53,731 nucleotides of DNA from Comamonadaceae bacterium (GTDB taxonomy: Bacteria; Pseudomonadota; Gammaproteobacteria; Burkholderiales; Burkholderiaceae_C), in assembly GCA_947378785.1 (NCBI GenBank), contig CANCLK010000013.1, positions 1-53,731 of the forward strand. Reading direction: 5' to 3'. A model generated the notes under the pieces. That model did not search any database. It was not told the DNA's origin and saw nothing but the letters and a program-made list of their open reading frames with translations. The translations under genes were made by a program, and so were the position numbers. Within the stretch, counting starts at the first letter, position 1. Each line of letters begins with the position of its first letter. Shown piece by piece: positions 8,917 through 17,149 of this stretch.

Positions 8917-9882
8917 CTATTGCTTCTTGCTGCGCGGAGCTTTCGCCTTTTGCGAAGCCTTGAAGCGCGTAGGCCCGACGTCGGCCAGAAAACGCACGAA
9001 ATCCAAAATCCCCGGATCCGCTTCGCCCACCCGCGTCGCGACTATCATGCGGCGCTGCGCCCAGCCATCGGCGAGAGGCCGGCTGACGAGCTTCATGGAT
9101 TGCATGATCGGCAAGGCCGCCGCTTTGGGCAAGATGGCAATGCCCAAACCCGAGGCCACCAAGTGGCAGACCGCGTCGAAGCTTCGCACCTGCATGCGCA
9201 GCTTCAATGGCATGCCGGCGGCCTGCGCCGTTTGCTGCTGCCGCATCAACATGGCCGCACCGGTGTTGAGGCCGATGTAGTCTTCCGCCAAGGTGTCCGC
9301 GAAGTCGATGGGGCTGCGCGCCTTCGCCAAGCGATGCCGCGCTGGCAGCACCAGTACCAATTCGTCATGTGCAAAAAGCTGCATGTCGAGGCCATCAACG
9401 TCCGGGCCTTCCACCCAAATACCAACGTCTGCCCTGCCGTCGCGCAGCGAAGCGACCACCACCTCCGACACTTGCTCCTCAAGGTCAATGCGAACTTGCG
9501 GCTTGGCCACGCTGTACGTGGCGAGCAGCGGCGGCAAGAACTGACTGATGGCGGCGGTGCTGGCCCACAAACGAATATGCCGCGCCACGCCTTGCTGCAA
9601 GTCGCTCAGTTCAGCGCCCAGCAAACCCATTTGCTGGAGCAAGACGAGACCATGTTTGGCAAATATTTTGCCGGCGGGTGTGGCCGTCAAGCCGCGTGCA
9701 TGACGCTCAAACAAAGGCCCGCCTAGGGCGGTTTCCAGATCGCGAATGCGCCGGCTCGCTGCGGCCAAAGCCAAATGCGAGTCACGCGCCGCGGCAGTCA
9801 GGCTGCCGGTGCGCGCGCAGGCCACCGCCAGTTGGATCGACACCATGTCGAAGCGGGCTAGGTTGTAGGGATGGGTTGTCAC
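8917..9882 (-). CDS. LysR family transcriptional regulator
   Basis: A 321-residue LysR-type regulator. The N-terminal winged helix-turn-helix covers about residues 12-70 (VSIQLAVACARTGSLTAAARDS, then ASRRIRDLETALGGPLFERHARG). A periplasmic-binding-protein-like effector domain follows, and the tail is basic. It lies 34 bases upstream of the CoA-transferase gene on the same strand, so it heads that operon, and its start is divergent from the Bug-hydrolase-bioMNY operon. It could control both directions from the 80-base spacer, where a TATC-N11-GATA dyad is visible. The effector is probably an acid or acyl-CoA of the pathway. Confidence 0.9.
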   Translation of the reverse strand: MTTHPYNLARFDMVSIQLAVACARTGSLTAAARDSHLALAAASRRIRDLETALGGPLFERHARGLTATPAGKIFAKHGLVLLQQMGLLGAELSDLQQGVARHIRLWASTAAISQFLPPLLATYSVAKPQVRIDLEEQVSEVVVASLRDGRADVGIWVEGPDVDGLDMQLFAHDELVLVLPARHRLAKARSPIDFADTLAEDYIGLNTGAAMLMRQQQTAQAAGMPLKLRMQVRSFDAVCHLVASGLGIAILPKAAALPIMQSMKLVSRPLADGWAQRRMIVATRVGEADPGILDFVRFLADVGPTRFKASQKAKAPRSKKQ

Positions 9883-9926
9883 AAAATTTGAGTTTTGGGC
9901 ATTATCCCTGCCGCCATCCCCGGGTC

Positions 9927-9945
9927 TATCGAAACCGCCCTGATA
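9927..9945. promoter_or_regulatory. Candidate LysR-type operator (TATC-N11-GATA dyad)
   Basis: A perfect four-base dyad, TATC-N11-GATA, in the 80-base spacer between the divergent lysR (start 9882) and Bug (start 9963) genes. Spacing and symmetry suit a LysR-type recognition site, but the arms are short and no second copy was seen. Confidence 0.35.
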
Positions 9946-9962
9946 CGATCGACGCCACCGAT

Positions 9963-10958
9963 ATGACCGTTACTGACTCCCCCAAAACCTCCATGCTAAG
10001 ACGCCAACTCATTGCCGCAGCGGGGTGCTGCGCACTGGCGCCCAGCCTTTCACTGAGCGCCAGCTTTCCATCCAAGCCGATCAAAGTCATTGTTCCGTTT
10101 CCTGCCGGCGGCGGAACCGATGTTCTGGCCAGAGCTATCGGCCAGCGAATGAGCGCCTTGCTTGGCCAGCCCGTGATCGTGGACAACAAGCCGGGAGCCA
10201 ACGGTGTCATTGGGGCAGATGCGATTGCCAAGTCAGAAGCAGATGGTCACAGCCTGCTGCTGACCATTGCATCTCACGCCATCGCACCGGCCATCTACAA
10301 AAAATTACCGTACAGCACAGATTCAGATTTCGTCAGCGTCTCGCTGATTGCCAAATACCCTTATCTCTTCACGGTGCCCGCGAGCTTGCCGGTCAACACG
10401 TTTCAGGAATTTATCGCCTACGTCAAGGCGCACCCGGGGAAGTTGAGCTACGCATCGTCTGGCACTGGCAGCGGGCCCCACTTGGGCATGGAGCTTCTCA
10501 ACACCCTGACAGGCATGGATTTGATGCACGTACCCTACAAAGGCGCCGCACCCGCCAACAATGATCTTGCCGGAGGCCAAGTGCACGCCATGCTCAACAA
10601 CCTGCTGGCGGCAGCACCCATGATTCGGTCCAACAGAATCAAAGTGCTGGCGGTCACGAGTGCCCACCGATCTAAAGCGCTGCCAGCGGTCCCCACGGTA
10701 GCCGAGTCGGGATATCCGAGCTACGAGGTGGACGGTTGGTATGGTCTGTTTGCGCCAGCCAAAACCCCCGACACCGCCGTAGCGCTGCTGGCGGACTCGG
10801 TTACCAAGGCGCTGAAGGTACCCGAGGTCTTGAGCAGGTTAAGTGGCGACGGTGCCATTCCAGTCGGTAGCAGTCCCAAAGAGTTCTTCGATTTTTTTAA
10901 AGTCGAAAAAATCAAATGGGCCGCCGTGGCCCACAAAGCAAACGTGACGGTTGATTGA
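9963..10958 (+). CDS. Bug-family (TctC) periplasmic solute-binding protein heading a bioMNY operon
   Basis: A 331-residue Bug receptor. A signal peptide runs from MLRRQLIAAAG to about LSLSAS, followed by FPSKPIKVIVPFPAGGGTDVLARAIGQ and the later YASSGTGSGPHLGMELL and HVPYKGAAPANNDLAGG blocks. The ATG at 9963 gives a ten-residue extension; the ATG at 9993 would give a more typical signal peptide. One base separates its stop from the next ATG, and the run continues through bioMNY, so it is very probably co-transcribed with biotin uptake genes. Family members bind carboxylates, including C6 dicarboxylates in some bacteria. A dicarboxylate such as pimelate is a possible ligand here, but that is inference. 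Confidence 0.9.
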   Translation: MTVTDSPKTSMLRRQLIAAAGCCALAPSLSLSASFPSKPIKVIVPFPAGGGTDVLARAIGQRMSALLGQPVIVDNKPGANGVIGADAIAKSEADGHSLLLTIASHAIAPAIYKKLPYSTDSDFVSVSLIAKYPYLFTVPASLPVNTFQEFIAYVKAHPGKLSYASSGTGSGPHLGMELLNTLTGMDLMHVPYKGAAPANNDLAGGQVHAMLNNLLAAAPMIRSNRIKVLAVTSAHRSKALPAVPTVAESGYPSYEVDGWYGLFAPAKTPDTAVALLADSVTKALKVPEVLSRLSGDGAIPVGSSPKEFFDFFKVEKIKWAAVAHKANVTVD

Positions 10959-10959
10959 G

Positions 10960-11793
10960 ATGCCCTATTTTTCAAGCGCGCAGGGACTGCGAATCCACTA
11001 CCAGATTGACGACTTCAATGACCCTTGGCGGGATCGACCGTATTTGATTCTCCAGCACGGCAACGGACGCAGTGGAGATTTTTGGTACCGCTGGATTCCC
11101 ACGCTGGCGACACACTTCAAAGTCATCAGGCCGGACATGCGGGGTGTTGGCCGATCAGACGCGGTGACCGATGTGAACGGCCAGATTTCGCTGAATGCCT
11201 GTGTCGAGGACTTGGTCGGCCTGATCGACAGCCTCACTGACCAGCCGGTGTATTTCTGCGGAGAGTCCATGGGCGGCATATTGGGGATCCTTTTAGCGGC
11301 CATGTACCCCGCGAAGGTCCGTGCGTTGGCGTTGGTGGCCACACCGGCGTTCATCAACGAGGCCATGAAATCCCGCTACGCGCTTGGCTACGCGTCCAGG
11401 TTAGAAGCGATGCGGGCCATGGGCATCGAAAAGTGGGTGCGAGAGACCAGCGTGCTGACGAGATTCCCACCCGACTGCGACCCAGCCCTGATTGACTGGT
11501 ATGTCAACGAATTCGCCAAAGGCGTTCCCGAGGTACTGGTCCGCTATGCGGAGCTGGTCAGCTCAGCCAGTGCTGTTGACTATCTGCCTAAAATCAAATG
11601 TCCGACCTTGGCGCTATTCCCAAAGAATGGGCAGATCACGGATGACGCGCAGGTCAATCTGTTTCGCCAGCATCTGAACAAGGTTGACGTGCGTTACGTT
11701 GACAGTGAGTTCCACATGATCCACCTGACGCATGCGCTCGAATGTGCAGCAGCGGTTCGAGAATTCTTAGGGCAAGCTGAGTTGGCAGGCTGA
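10960..11793 (+). CDS. Alpha/beta-hydrolase in the bioMNY operon
   Basis: A 277-residue alpha/beta-hydrolase. HGNGRSG (33-39) forms the oxyanion loop, the nucleophile is S103 in CGESMGG, and the catalytic His is H252 or H255 in the EFHMIHLTH segment. Its overall layout resembles 3-oxoadipate enol-lactonase and BioH-like esterases, but it is not specific enough to name. It starts one base after the Bug receptor and ends 18 bases before bioM. In a biotin-uptake operon an esterase or amidase could release biotin or a pimelate-type acid from a conjugate; that is a hypothesis. The longer frame beginning with TTG at 10951 is less likely. Confidence 0.87.
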   Translation: MPYFSSAQGLRIHYQIDDFNDPWRDRPYLILQHGNGRSGDFWYRWIPTLATHFKVIRPDMRGVGRSDAVTDVNGQISLNACVEDLVGLIDSLTDQPVYFCGESMGGILGILLAAMYPAKVRALALVATPAFINEAMKSRYALGYASRLEAMRAMGIEKWVRETSVLTRFPPDCDPALIDWYVNEFAKGVPEVLVRYAELVSSASAVDYLPKIKCPTLALFPKNGQITDDAQVNLFRQHLNKVDVRYVDSEFHMIHLTHALECAAAVREFLGQAELAG

Positions 11794-11811
11794 GCACCCA
11801 CAAAAGATCCG

Positions 11812-12552
11812 ATGTCCGACGCCATGAGTCCTTTAGCCCCGTGCCCGATCCACATGGATCAAGTGCGTCTGGTACGCGGCACGACGACCGTCTTTGACGG
11901 CTTGACGCTGCGGTTGAACGAGTCACGCATCGGCTTGATTGGCGACAACGGCGCGGGCAAAAGCAGTCTCTTCAGGCTCATTTGCGGTCTGGACAAACCA
12001 GCGTCTGGAAGCGTTTCGGTCTGGGGCCAAGACGCACAAAGCAGAACCGCCGAGCGTGCTGGACGGGTCGGCATGATGTTCCAGAATCCGGACGACCAGA
12101 TCATCTTTCCGACCGTTGAGGAAGAACTCGCGTTAAGCCTCAGCCCGAACGGACTGCCCCGCAAGGTCAACTGCCAGCAAGCCCGAGAAGTGCTGACAGC
12201 ACGCGGTTTGGGGCACTGGGCTGAGCGTGCCATTGGCAGCCTCAGCCAAGGACAACGGCAGCATGTGTGCTGGCTCGCTTTGATGATCGCGTCACCCCGA
12301 TCCGTGCTGCTTGACGAGCCTTTTTCAAGCTTGGATCTGCCGGGGCGGACCATGCTCGACGTGGAAATTTTGAAGGCCAGCCAGCAAGTCATTGTGTCCA
12401 CGCATTTACTTAACCACGTGCGGGGTTTTGAGCGAGTGATCTGGCTTGACAAAGGCCAAGTCCGTGCAGATGGCAACGGCGCAAGCGTGTGTGCTGCTTA
12501 CGAAGCCGACGTGGCGGCACGTTGCCAGTCACAGCACTTGAACATCGGCTAA
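11812..12552 (+). CDS. bioM: Biotin ECF transporter ATPase BioM
   Basis: A 246-residue ABC ATPase with Walker A GDNGAGKS (44-51), Q-loop Q91, signature LSQGQ (144-148), Walker B VLLDE (165-169), D-loop and switch His in STHLL. It belongs to the CbiO/EcfA branch. With BioN and BioY immediately downstream it forms the energy-coupling module of the group I ECF biotin transporter, as described in Rhodobacter and other proteobacteria. The ECF gene order M-N-Y and spacings of 10 and 47 bases confirm the assignment. An in-frame second ATG at 11824 is an alternative start. Confidence 0.92.
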   Translation: MSDAMSPLAPCPIHMDQVRLVRGTTTVFDGLTLRLNESRIGLIGDNGAGKSSLFRLICGLDKPASGSVSVWGQDAQSRTAERAGRVGMMFQNPDDQIIFPTVEEELALSLSPNGLPRKVNCQQAREVLTARGLGHWAERAIGSLSQGQRQHVCWLALMIASPRSVLLDEPFSSLDLPGRTMLDVEILKASQQVIVSTHLLNHVRGFERVIWLDKGQVRADGNGASVCAAYEADVAARCQSQHLNIG

Positions 12553-12562
12553 AGATATTCGC

Positions 12563-13156
12563 ATGGGCAGTTTTTACAGCGACCACCGCACCTGGCTGCA
12601 TGCAGTTTCAGCATCCCTGAAACTGATTCTGCTGGCCATCTTTGGCACGGCCCTGTTCGTGTTCGACAACACTGTGGCGTTGCTTGCTTGCACTGCGCTG
12701 TGCCTGCTGTTTTTCGCATCATTGGGTCGGGCCACGCTACCGGCGCGAAAACTGCTCACCATGGTTGTTGCGGCCGGGCTGCTGATCACCGCATTTCACG
12801 CCTACCTGCAACAACCCCTGCTGGGCTTGGTCAGCGCGCTGCGTTTGCTGAGTGCCTCTCTACTGGGTATCGCGCTGATGCTGACGACCCGCGCCAACGA
12901 TCAGCTGGATGTCCTCGAAAGCTGGCTGTCACCGCTCAATCGTTTGGGCATCCGATCCAATGCGTTAGCCTTGCAATTGGCGTTGATGCTTCGCTTCACC
13001 GAGCATTTTTTCATTCAGTGGAAGCGTCTCGATGATGCGCACCGCGTGCGGACCGGAAAATCGGGCGGCTTCAAACTGTTGGCGCCCCTGACCATCCGCA
13101 TGCTGACGTCGGCTCAGCGGGTCGCAGATGCGCTCGATCTCCGGCTCCCGCCTTGA
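12563..13156 (+). CDS. bioN: Biotin ECF transporter transmembrane coupling protein BioN
   Basis: The EcfT-type transmembrane protein of the biotin transporter, 197 residues. Four hydrophobic segments are visible between about residues 13 and 110. A cytoplasmic region follows with the coupling helices, recognisable by DDAHRVRTG and the terminal QRVADALDLRLPP, the counterpart of the Ala-Arg motifs that dock on the ATPase. It is shorter than non-biotin EcfT proteins, as is usual for BioN. It starts ten bases after bioM and is followed by bioY after 47 bases. Confidence 0.92.
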   Translation: MGSFYSDHRTWLHAVSASLKLILLAIFGTALFVFDNTVALLACTALCLLFFASLGRATLPARKLLTMVVAAGLLITAFHAYLQQPLLGLVSALRLLSASLLGIALMLTTRANDQLDVLESWLSPLNRLGIRSNALALQLALMLRFTEHFFIQWKRLDDAHRVRTGKSGGFKLLAPLTIRMLTSAQRVADALDLRLPP

Positions 13157-13203
13157 GTCGGTCAATCCACTGCCTCCACACTCTTAACAACTTCATCACT
13201 TAA

Positions 13204-13779
13204 ATGACCTCCTCTCGTTCCAGCGGACTCGCCTACGTCTCTCTCTTCGCCGCCCTGGTGGCCGTTTTTGGTTTGATTCCCAAAATTGATTTGCCTTTGG
13301 GCGTGCCCATCACGCTGCAAACATTGGGCGTCATGCTGGCGGGCTGCATGCTTGGCCCCAAGAAAGCGCTACAGGCGCTGCTGCTGTTTCTGGCAGCCGT
13401 TGCTTTGGGTTTGCCCCTGCTGTCGGGCGGACGCGGCGGCTTGGGCGTGTTTGTCGCACCAGCCAGCGGTTACCTAATTGGCTTTCCCATAGGCGCTTTA
13501 GCCACGGGTCTGCTGATGGCCTATTTACCCGTCAGCTCGCCACGCCGAGCGGCGGTCAGCGCCTTTGTCGCCTCAGCTGTCGGTGGCGTCCTCACGATTC
13601 ACATCTGCGGTGTGATCGGCTTGGTCGCGCTGGCCAAGCTGAGTTGGACGCAAGCACTCTGGGGCACCTTGGTGTTTGTTCCGGGCGACTTGATCAAGTG
13701 TGTTTTGTGCGCCATCGTGGTTCACTCGGTGGCTCGCGGCTTGCCGGATTGGCGATTTGGTGGCAGAGCGTTTCGATAA
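13204..13779 (+). CDS. bioY: Biotin transporter substrate-binding subunit BioY
   Basis: The S-component that binds biotin within the membrane, 191 residues with about six hydrophobic segments. It carries the BioY hallmarks GVPITLQTLGVMLAG, LGPKKALQALLLFL, GLPLLSGGRGGLGV and APASGYLIGFP. Together with BioM and BioN it makes a complete biotin importer. The ligase gene that follows starts inside its 3' end, so the two are probably coupled. No BirA- or BioR-like operator was found in the spacer before it or before the operon. Confidence 0.95.
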   Translation: MTSSRSSGLAYVSLFAALVAVFGLIPKIDLPLGVPITLQTLGVMLAGCMLGPKKALQALLLFLAAVALGLPLLSGGRGGLGVFVAPASGYLIGFPIGALATGLLMAYLPVSSPRRAAVSAFVASAVGGVLTIHICGVIGLVALAKLSWTQALWGTLVFVPGDLIKCVLCAIVVHSVARGLPDWRFGGRAFR

Positions 13780-15244
13780 ATCAGATCCGCTGACGGATCT
13801 GGTCCACGCGCCACTGGCGCACTGGGCCAGCGTGCGCGGTGATGCCGTGGCCATCAGTGACAACCGAAACAGCCTGACGTTTACCGAGCTGAACGCGGCA
13901 GTGCAGCAACGGGCGGCAGCCCTGACTCAGGCGCAAGCACCGGCCACGGTTTTGGTCGACGACAGCGCGACATCCATCCATCAAGTGCTGGAGTTTCTGG
14001 CCATCATCAGCAGCGGTCGTTGTGCAGCCATGGCGGATCCGGATTGGCCTGCCGCCTTACGCGAGACGATGCGCGAGCAGATCAACCAACTGCCCTCTGT
14101 TCCGTCTACGCGGGCGGAACTTCAACCCACTTCGCCTTTTTACATTGGCTTCACCTCCGGCAGCACGGGCATGCCCAAAGGCTTCAGACGCCACCACCGC
14201 TCTTGGACCGAGAGTTTTCGGGTCTGCGTCGAAACGTTTGGGGCCGACGCGGCCAGAGGCATCTTGTCGCCCGGTCGCAGTTCGCACTCCTTGTTTTTGT
14301 TCGGCATGTTGCTGGGCATTTGGACTGGCGCAGGCGTCGTGGTCCAAGAACAATTTTCTGCATCGCGCACCTTGGACACTTTGCGACAAGGCCACACGCC
14401 GTGCCTGATCGCCGTGCCGAGCCAGCTGATCTTGATGATCGAGCTGGCGGCAAGGCATGGCATCGCCCCGATTGAGGCGACGCGCTTGATCATGATCAGC
14501 GGCGCACGCTGGGCTCGCCATCGGACCGCCGAGTTGCAAGCGCTATTCCCCAAAGCCCGCATCATTGAGTTCTACGGCGCCTCAGAAACCAGCTTCATCG
14601 CCTGGATGGACGCCGATATGACCACGCCGCCCCAGGTCGTCGGTCGGCCCTTTGGCAACGTCGAGATCGACATCCGGGACGCTTCAGCGGCCGGTGGTCC
14701 AGGCTTGATATTTGTGCGTAGCCCCATGCTCTTCATGGACTACATGGGTGCTGAAGCAGACGCCACGGCGGCCATCCGCGATGGCGACTGGCTGTCGGTG
14801 CGGGACATGGGCCACCTAGACGCGCAAGGCCGGCTGTGCCTGGCTGGCAGGCAAAACCGAATGATCACCACGCAAGGGAAAAACCTGTTTCCGGAGGAAT
14901 TGGAATCAGTCTTGTGCGCGCACCCCGGCATCGCTAAAGCGTCGGTGCAGGGCGTGGCAGATGCCTTGCGCGGCATGAGGGTCGTCGCGGTCGTGCAGCT
15001 AGCCTCTGGCTATGCAGGTGAACTTCATGCGGCCGAACTTTCCGTCTGGTGCCGAGAGAAGCTTGAAGCGTACAAAGCACCCAAGCGCTGCTTTGTGTGT
15101 GATGACTGGCCGCTGACGGCCAGCGGCAAGACGGATCACGCCACGCTGGCGCTGCTCTTGCAAAATCATCTCAGGGACAAAGAGAACAAGCACACCAACC
15201 CGGACACGCCATGTCACACGCCGAGACTTTCCCCGCTGCTTTGA
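13760..15244 (+). CDS. Class I adenylate-forming acyl-CoA ligase in the biotin operon
   Basis: An AMP-dependent acyl-CoA synthetase. It shows P-loop FTSGSTGMPKG (131-141 if started at the GTG of 13760), FYGASE, the hinge region GRQNRMITTQGKNLFPEELE and the catalytic lysine motif SGKTDH near the C-terminus. GTG at 13760 gives 494 residues and a 20-base overlap with bioY; an ATG at 13700 would overlap by 80 bases. The last 34 bases overlap the thiolase gene. The bioY-ligase-thiolase trio matches the Bacillus subtilis yhfU-yhfT-yhfS gene set, which is part of the biotin regulon. The acyl substrate is unknown; pimelate or a fatty acid is plausible. Confidence 0.88.
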   Translation: MAERFDKSDPLTDLVHAPLAHWASVRGDAVAISDNRNSLTFTELNAAVQQRAAALTQAQAPATVLVDDSATSIHQVLEFLAIISSGRCAAMADPDWPAALRETMREQINQLPSVPSTRAELQPTSPFYIGFTSGSTGMPKGFRRHHRSWTESFRVCVETFGADAARGILSPGRSSHSLFLFGMLLGIWTGAGVVVQEQFSASRTLDTLRQGHTPCLIAVPSQLILMIELAARHGIAPIEATRLIMISGARWARHRTAELQALFPKARIIEFYGASETSFIAWMDADMTTPPQVVGRPFGNVEIDIRDASAAGGPGLIFVRSPMLFMDYMGAEADATAAIRDGDWLSVRDMGHLDAQGRLCLAGRQNRMITTQGKNLFPEELESVLCAHPGIAKASVQGVADALRGMRVVAVVQLASGYAGELHAAELSVWCREKLEAYKAPKRCFVCDDWPLTASGKTDHATLALLLQNHLRDKENKHTNPDTPCHTPRLSPLL

Positions 15245-16395
15245 TCGCTGGCTGGGCGCGCAGCGCTGTCGCTCCACACGGTGGCGCTTTGGGTGCGCTG
15301 CAAGCGCATGACATCGCCGCGCCAGTGATTCAAACCTTGCTGAAACGCGCTGGCATCGCGCCTGAAAAAGTAGATGCGGTGGTTGTCGGCAATGCCTTGG
15401 GCGCGGGCGGAAATCCAGCGCGCCTGGTGGCCTTAGCGGCAGGCTTACCGGATCAATGTTCGGCATTTTCAATCGACACCCAGTGTTGCTCGGGACTTGA
15501 TGCGGTGTCGATGGCAGTCGGGCTGATCGCATCGGGTCAAGCCTCGGTGGTCATCGCGGGTGGAGTCGAGGCCTGGAGCCGATCGCCCATTCGGCAACAT
15601 CGCCCATTACGCGAAGGCGAAGCAGCCGTGCCCTATGAACGGCCCGCGTTTGCACCTGATCCAGCCCGTGACCCGGACATGCTGGCGTCTGCCGCGCGCT
15701 ATGCCGCGACGCACGGCTGGACACGCACAGAGCAGGACGCTTATGCGGTGCTGAGCCACGAACGCGCCTTGGCGCATCAAGCGTTGTTAGCGGATGAAAT
15801 CGTCAGCGTCGCCGGCTTGGCGCACGACTCGTATCCGCGGCGCATCAGCGACGCACTGGCCGCGCGCATGCCCACTGTGGCGACGCACGAGGATGCAGAG
15901 CGCGCAGAAGCCGATCCTCTGGACTGCTCGCTCAGCGCATTGAGCATTTCAGCCAAAGCCGATGGAGCGGGCTTCGTGCTGCTGGCCAGTCCAGAGGCTT
16001 GCCAAGCACTGGGGCTGAAGCCCAAGGCAGCTTGGATCGCCTCGGCCTCGGTTGGCTGCCCGCCTGAAACACCCTTGCTTGCAGCAGAGGTCGCAGCGTG
16101 CGCCGTGTTGTCGCGGGCCGGTTTGGCATCCGCCGACGCGCTGGCTGTGATTGAACTGCACGATGCCTTTGCGGTGCAAGGTTTGAGCTTTTGCCAAACC
16201 CTGAGCATTGATCCGCGGCGGGTGAATCGCGGTGGTGGCGGTTTGGCGCGGGGCCACCCGATTGGTGCGTCAGCCGCCATTGCTCTGGTGCGCGTGCTGG
16301 CTGAGTTGGCCCTTGAGACACCATCGGCATTTGGACTGACCGCTGTTGCCGGCGCGGGCGGTCTGGGTGCGGCCGCGATTGTGCAGCGGCTCTAG
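15211..16395 (+). CDS. Thiolase-family protein (YhfS-like) with altered second catalytic Cys
   Basis: A 394-residue thiolase-fold protein. The acyl-accepting cysteine is C92 (DTQCCSG) and the active-site His lies in GGGGLARGHPIGAS. The usual NEAFA is HDAFA, as in SCP-2-type thiolases. At the C-terminus, where biosynthetic and degradative thiolases have CxGGGxG, this protein has AGAGGLG, so the second catalytic Cys is an Ala. It may have altered or no condensing activity. It ends the bioMNY operon and converges on the nitroreductase gene with a four-base gap. The ligase-thiolase pairing suggests a CoA-ester step linked to biotin metabolism. Confidence 0.88.
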   Translation: MSHAETFPAALIAGWARSAVAPHGGALGALQAHDIAAPVIQTLLKRAGIAPEKVDAVVVGNALGAGGNPARLVALAAGLPDQCSAFSIDTQCCSGLDAVSMAVGLIASGQASVVIAGGVEAWSRSPIRQHRPLREGEAAVPYERPAFAPDPARDPDMLASAARYAATHGWTRTEQDAYAVLSHERALAHQALLADEIVSVAGLAHDSYPRRISDALAARMPTVATHEDAERAEADPLDCSLSALSISAKADGAGFVLLASPEACQALGLKPKAAWIASASVGCPPETPLLAAEVAACAVLSRAGLASADALAVIELHDAFAVQGLSFCQTLSIDPRRVNRGGGGLARGHPIGASAAIALVRVLAELALETPSAFGLTAVAGAGGLGAAAIVQRL

Positions 16396-16399
16396 GCAG

Positions 16400-17083
16400 C
16401 TAGTCGATCACCCGGAAATACTGATCCAGAGAACAACGCTCTGTCACGGTTTGATTCACCGCAGCGTCTCCATCGGCATAACCAAGGGCGATGCCACAGA
16501 CGATTTTCGAGCGCTCGTCCAAGCCCAAACTCCGACGAATCAACCCAGGATAAGACGCCATGGCCCCAATCGCACAGGTCGCCAAACCTTGCGACTGGGC
16601 GGCCAGCATCAAGCCGTACAGCGTCATGCCGAAATCCATGTAGCCGCCGCTGCCGAAGTCGCCATGGATGGTGGCGATCAACGCCACGGGGGCATCAAAA
16701 AAGCGGAAGTTCTGCTCAAACTGCTGATCCCGACCAGCCCGGTCTGCCTGGGCAACCCCGATGGAGCCGTACAGGGCTTTTGCAGCCGCTACTTGACGAC
16801 GCCTGAGCGTCATCGGCAGCGGCGTCGGGAAATAGCTGTAGTCCTCGGGCTCTTGAGCGCCACTGCGCCAGCCTTGGGTGAGGTCGGCAGTCAGCCGCTC
16901 TCTAGCTTCGCCGCGCACCAAGATGAATGAACCCGGCTGCAGGTTGGCGCCGCTCGGTGCATTACGGGCCTGCGTCAAAACCTCACCCAACAAGCTGTCA
17001 GCCACAGGCTTGGTTTGGTACGCCCGAATCGAACGACGCGCCATCGCGAGACTGGTAAACGAATCAGGTGGAGGTGCGGTCAC
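16400..17083 (-). CDS. Nitroreductase family protein
   Basis: An FMN-dependent nitroreductase-fold protein of about 227 residues. The N-terminal MARRSIRAYQTKPV and PSGANLQPGSF segments bind FMN, the central YGSIGV and FRFFDAPVALI segments line the pocket, and the C-terminal region has VCGIALGYAD. Such enzymes reduce nitro groups, quinones or flavins with NAD(P)H; the true substrate is unknown. GTG at 17083 is preferred over a TTG at 17095; the ATG of MARRSI would lose only a short leader. It is followed on the same strand, upstream, by the DUF3014 gene after about 65 bases. Confidence 0.85.
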   Translation of the reverse strand: MTAPPPDSFTSLAMARRSIRAYQTKPVADSLLGEVLTQARNAPSGANLQPGSFILVRGEARERLTADLTQGWRSGAQEPEDYSYFPTPLPMTLRRRQVAAAKALYGSIGVAQADRAGRDQQFEQNFRFFDAPVALIATIHGDFGSGGYMDFGMTLYGLMLAAQSQGLATCAIGAMASYPGLIRRSLGLDERSKIVCGIALGYADGDAAVNQTVTERCSLDQYFRVID

Positions 17084-17149
17084 AACGAATCTCAAAAAAG
17101 AAAAGCCGACTGATCAGCCGACGCACACGAACGCATGCGGTACTCGATT

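Noticed and set aside
13157-13203. Possible BirA or BioR operator before bioY
   Set aside because: No TTGTAAACC/GGTTTACAA dyad or TTAT-ATAA-type palindrome was found here or in the spacer before 9963.
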